Positions 5,586 through 7,208 of a stretch of DNA of 7,208 bases are shown piece by piece. The number at the start of each line of letters is the position of its first letter. Within the stretch, counting starts at the first letter, position 1. The stretch spans positions 1-7,208 of the forward strand of contig JASHYG010000194.1 of NCBI GenBank assembly GCA_030043215.1, given 5' to 3'. The position numbers were made by a program, and so were the translations under genes. The notes below the pieces were generated by a model. That model was not told where the DNA came from. It saw only the letters and a list, made by a program, of their open reading frames with translations, and ran no database searches. The DNA is from Gammaproteobacteria bacterium (GTDB lineage: Bacteria > Pseudomonadota > Gammaproteobacteria > Steroidobacterales > Steroidobacteraceae).

Positions 5586-6539
5586 TCAAGTGAGCCATTT
5601 GGCCGTCTTGTACCAGGCCGCCGTCGCGCGGAACCCTTCGGAAATCCCGATTCGTGACTGGTAAATCGCGGACGGGAGCAATTCGTCGGAGGAGATCGAC
5701 CAGTCTGGATGCAGTATTTCTCGCGCCTTGCCCACGCTGAAGATGGGCGCGCGGCCTCGTAGACGCCCCCACCACGCCCAGGCCTGCCCGGCGATGATGA
5801 GAGCTCCACCGGGGATGCGGGCGAAATGCGGAATGCGCCCGACCGCGCGCGCAGCTTCTCCCATGAACTCCCTCGGTGAGTATCCGGCTGGATTGTCGTC
5901 CGCGAGCGCGTAGAGGCCGGCGCTGCCCGCGCCGACGGCAAGACGGACAATGGCGGCGGCGGCATCGGTAACGTGTACGACCGTCATACGGCCCGATCCG
6001 ACGATTGGAACGAGCGAGTGCGAGGCTGCCTTGAAGATCGCCAGCGACTCGCGGTCCCATGGCCCGTAGATCATGGGCGGACGCACGATCACGAGTTGGC
6101 CCTGCCTGTCTCGATAGACGTGACGCGCCGCCTCTTCACCGGCGCGCTTGCTGGCGGCGTAGTGGGAAAGGTGCGGCTCGCGCGCCGCAAGCGAGGAGAT
6201 CGCGACGAAACGGGACGCCGGAGCGTATTTCAGCGCCGCCTGTGCGATGGCGCGCGTGCCGTCGCGATTGACCCGGAGAAATTCGGACGCATCGCGCGCC
6301 TTGACGAGTCCCGCGACATGAATCACCGTATCGGCGCCGAGAGTGAGCCGTTCGAGCGAACGGGAATCCTCGAGGCGGCCAGGCACGACATCCAGCGCGA
6401 TGCCCCGCCATAGCTCGTGCGCGACGTCGCGCTGCGCAAGAATCCGTATTCGTCGCCCTGCGCGTGCGAGCGCCGCTACGATGTGCAGACCCAGGAAGCC
6501 CGTCGCGCCACTGACGCAGATGACGCCATCGCCGCTCAT
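5586..6539 (-). CDS. Extended-SDR NAD(P)-dependent epimerase/reductase, CerR-like candidate
   Basis: This 317-residue Rossmann protein has the nucleotide-binding loop SGATGFLG (10-17), VIHVAGLVK (72-80), catalytic-type serines in AISSLA (113-118), the YxxxK pair Y127/K131 in HYAASKRAGEE, and RPPMIYGPWDRE (153-164) with VHVTD (188-192), all typical of extended SDRs. The C-terminal half has a hydrophobic Trp-rich stretch (GGALIIAGQAWAWWG, 244-258), then VGKAREILHPDWS (269-281) and GFRATAAWYKTAKWL (302-316). Its ATG overlaps the TGA of the upstream acyl-AMP ligase-like gene (ATGA, 6539-6536), so the two are likely translated together. In Caulobacter an SDR of this class, CerR, reduces a keto-sphingoid intermediate and is encoded next to an acyl-ACP synthetase. 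By that arrangement I suggest a sphingolipid-pathway reductase. A nucleotide-sugar epimerase/dehydratase or a sterol-dehydrogenase-like SDR are real alternatives. The fold is sure and the substrate is inferred. Confidence 0.88.
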   Translation of the reverse strand: MSGDGVICVSGATGFLGLHIVAALARAGRRIRILAQRDVAHELWRGIALDVVPGRLEDSRSLERLTLGADTVIHVAGLVKARDASEFLRVNRDGTRAIAQAALKYAPASRFVAISSLAAREPHLSHYAASKRAGEEAARHVYRDRQGQLVIVRPPMIYGPWDRESLAIFKAASHSLVPIVGSGRMTVVHVTDAAAAIVRLAVGAGSAGLYALADDNPAGYSPREFMGEAARAVGRIPHFARIPGGALIIAGQAWAWWGRLRGRAPIFSVGKAREILHPDWSISSDELLPSAIYQSRIGISEGFRATAAWYKTAKWLT

Positions 6540-7208
6540 TTGCTCCGGGCGCTCTTGGGAACCGGTACGGGCTCATGAGCAAAGTGGCCCGCGAGATAGA
6601 GCGTGCGCGCGCGGCTGCGGCTCAGCTTACCCGAGGAAGTCTGCGGCAGACTGTGCGGCGGCACCAGGACGACGTTTGCCTCGACGCTATACCGGCCGCG
6701 AATGACATTGGTGACCCGTACAGCGAGTGCATCACGCTCCGCCGGATCGCGCGTCCGGCACTGCACGAGAGCGACGATCTCCTCACCGGGATCGGCAAGC
6801 ACCGAGATGACCGCGACATCGCCGCTGCGGAGTGCCCCGACTTCCGTCTCGACGGACCATTCGATGTCCTGCGGCCAGAGATTGCGGCCATTGATGATGA
6901 TGAGGTCCTTGGCACGGCCTGTGATGACGATCTGACCGTCGAGGAGATAGCCCAGATCACCGGTATCGAGCCAGCCATCGCCCGTCATCACGCGCGCAGT
7001 CTCCTCGGGAGCACCGAAATAGCCGGTCATGAGGCTGGGGCCGCGCACGAAGATCCGTCCCACTCGACGATGCGGCAGCGGGCGACCCATCTCATCGCGT
7101 ACTTCGATGTCGTGGCCGGGAAGAATGCCGCCGCACAGAATGAAAGTGCGGCGGCGCCCAGGTCCGCCATTCGCAGGGACTGCGCGCTGCTCGTTCTCGA
7201 AAATGGCG
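6536..7208 (-). CDS. Fatty acyl-AMP ligase / acyl-ACP synthetase-like enzyme, C-terminal part (partial)
   Basis: The last 223 codons of an adenylate-forming enzyme are visible; the 5' part lies beyond the right edge and the frame is open to it. The visible piece has CGGILPGHDIEVRDEMGRPL (25-44), VGRIFVRGPSLMTGYF (49-64), the A7-type motif GWLDTGDLG (78-86), the hinge motif with GRAKDLIIINGRN (97-109) and WPQDIE (111-116), and the A10 motif LPQTSSGKLSRSR (187-199), whose lysine at visible residue 194 is the catalytic one. NxxxPQDIE after the hinge and TSSGK at A10 resemble fatty acyl-AMP ligases, which activate fatty acids for transfer to an acyl carrier protein, more than acyl-CoA synthetases. 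The FAAL-diagnostic insertion is in the unseen N-terminal domain. It is the first visible gene of the leftward operon and overlaps the SDR gene by 4 bases. It probably supplies an activated acyl chain for the lipid made here. Confidence 0.88.
   Translation of the reverse strand, partial: AIFENEQRAVPANGGPGRRRTFILCGGILPGHDIEVRDEMGRPLPHRRVGRIFVRGPSLMTGYFGAPEETARVMTGDGWLDTGDLGYLLDGQIVITGRAKDLIIINGRNLWPQDIEWSVETEVGALRSGDVAVISVLADPGEEIVALVQCRTRDPAERDALAVRVTNVIRGRYSVEANVVLVPPHSLPQTSSGKLSRSRARTLYLAGHFAHEPVPVPKSARSK

Noticed and set aside
5533..6060. N-terminal extension of the second glycosyltransferase frame up to 6060
   Set aside because: It lies out of frame over the SDR coding sequence, which carries all SDR motifs. 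The extension has no GT homology, and a Shine-Dalgarno plus GTG marks the proper start.

Overview
The window is a GC-rich bacterial stretch of ordinary chromosomal character. It holds six protein-coding genes, two of them cut by the window edges, all of types found in cell-envelope lipid or polysaccharide gene clusters. I see no rRNA, tRNA, CRISPR array, insertion sequence or attachment site. Gene density, GC-rich codon use and the closest remembered gene arrangements fit a Gram-negative, probably a proteobacterium (gamma or alpha), but an acidobacterium or similar cannot be excluded.

Left block (minus strand, 1-1235): a short-type myo-inositol-1-phosphate synthase (ino1) is followed, with a 4-base ATGA overlap, by the first 36 codons of a sugar-phosphate-type nucleotidyltransferase that resembles CTP:inositol-1-phosphate cytidylyltransferases. 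Together they could turn glucose-6-phosphate into inositol-1-phosphate and then CDP-inositol.

Intergenic block (1236-1593): this is the divergent control region between ino1 and the rightward genes. It contains a near-consensus sigma-54 (-24/-12) promoter pointing at the rightward genes. It also contains an 11-base tandem direct repeat next to a perfect TTGACA on the ino1 strand.

Middle block (plus strand, 1594-4373): a GT4-type glycosyltransferase is followed by a polytopic MOP/Wzx-like flippase. The first would decorate a lipid-linked intermediate and the second would move it across the inner membrane.

Right block (minus strand, 4396-7208): transcription runs leftward through the C-terminal part of a fatty acyl-AMP ligase-like enzyme, an extended-SDR NAD(P)-dependent epimerase/reductase (4-base ATGA overlap with the ligase), and a second GT4 glycosyltransferase. 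This operon converges on the flippase with 22 bases between stop codons.

The ligase plus SDR pair recalls the aasR-cerR pair of the Caulobacter ceramide pathway. Beside an inositol-phosphate/CDP-inositol module, glycosyltransferases and a flippase, it suggests a locus for an inositol-containing, glycosylated lipid, possibly a phosphoinositol sphingolipid. That reading is inference; the decisive genes (serine palmitoyltransferase, ceramide synthase, CDP-alcohol phosphotransferase) would have to lie outside the window.
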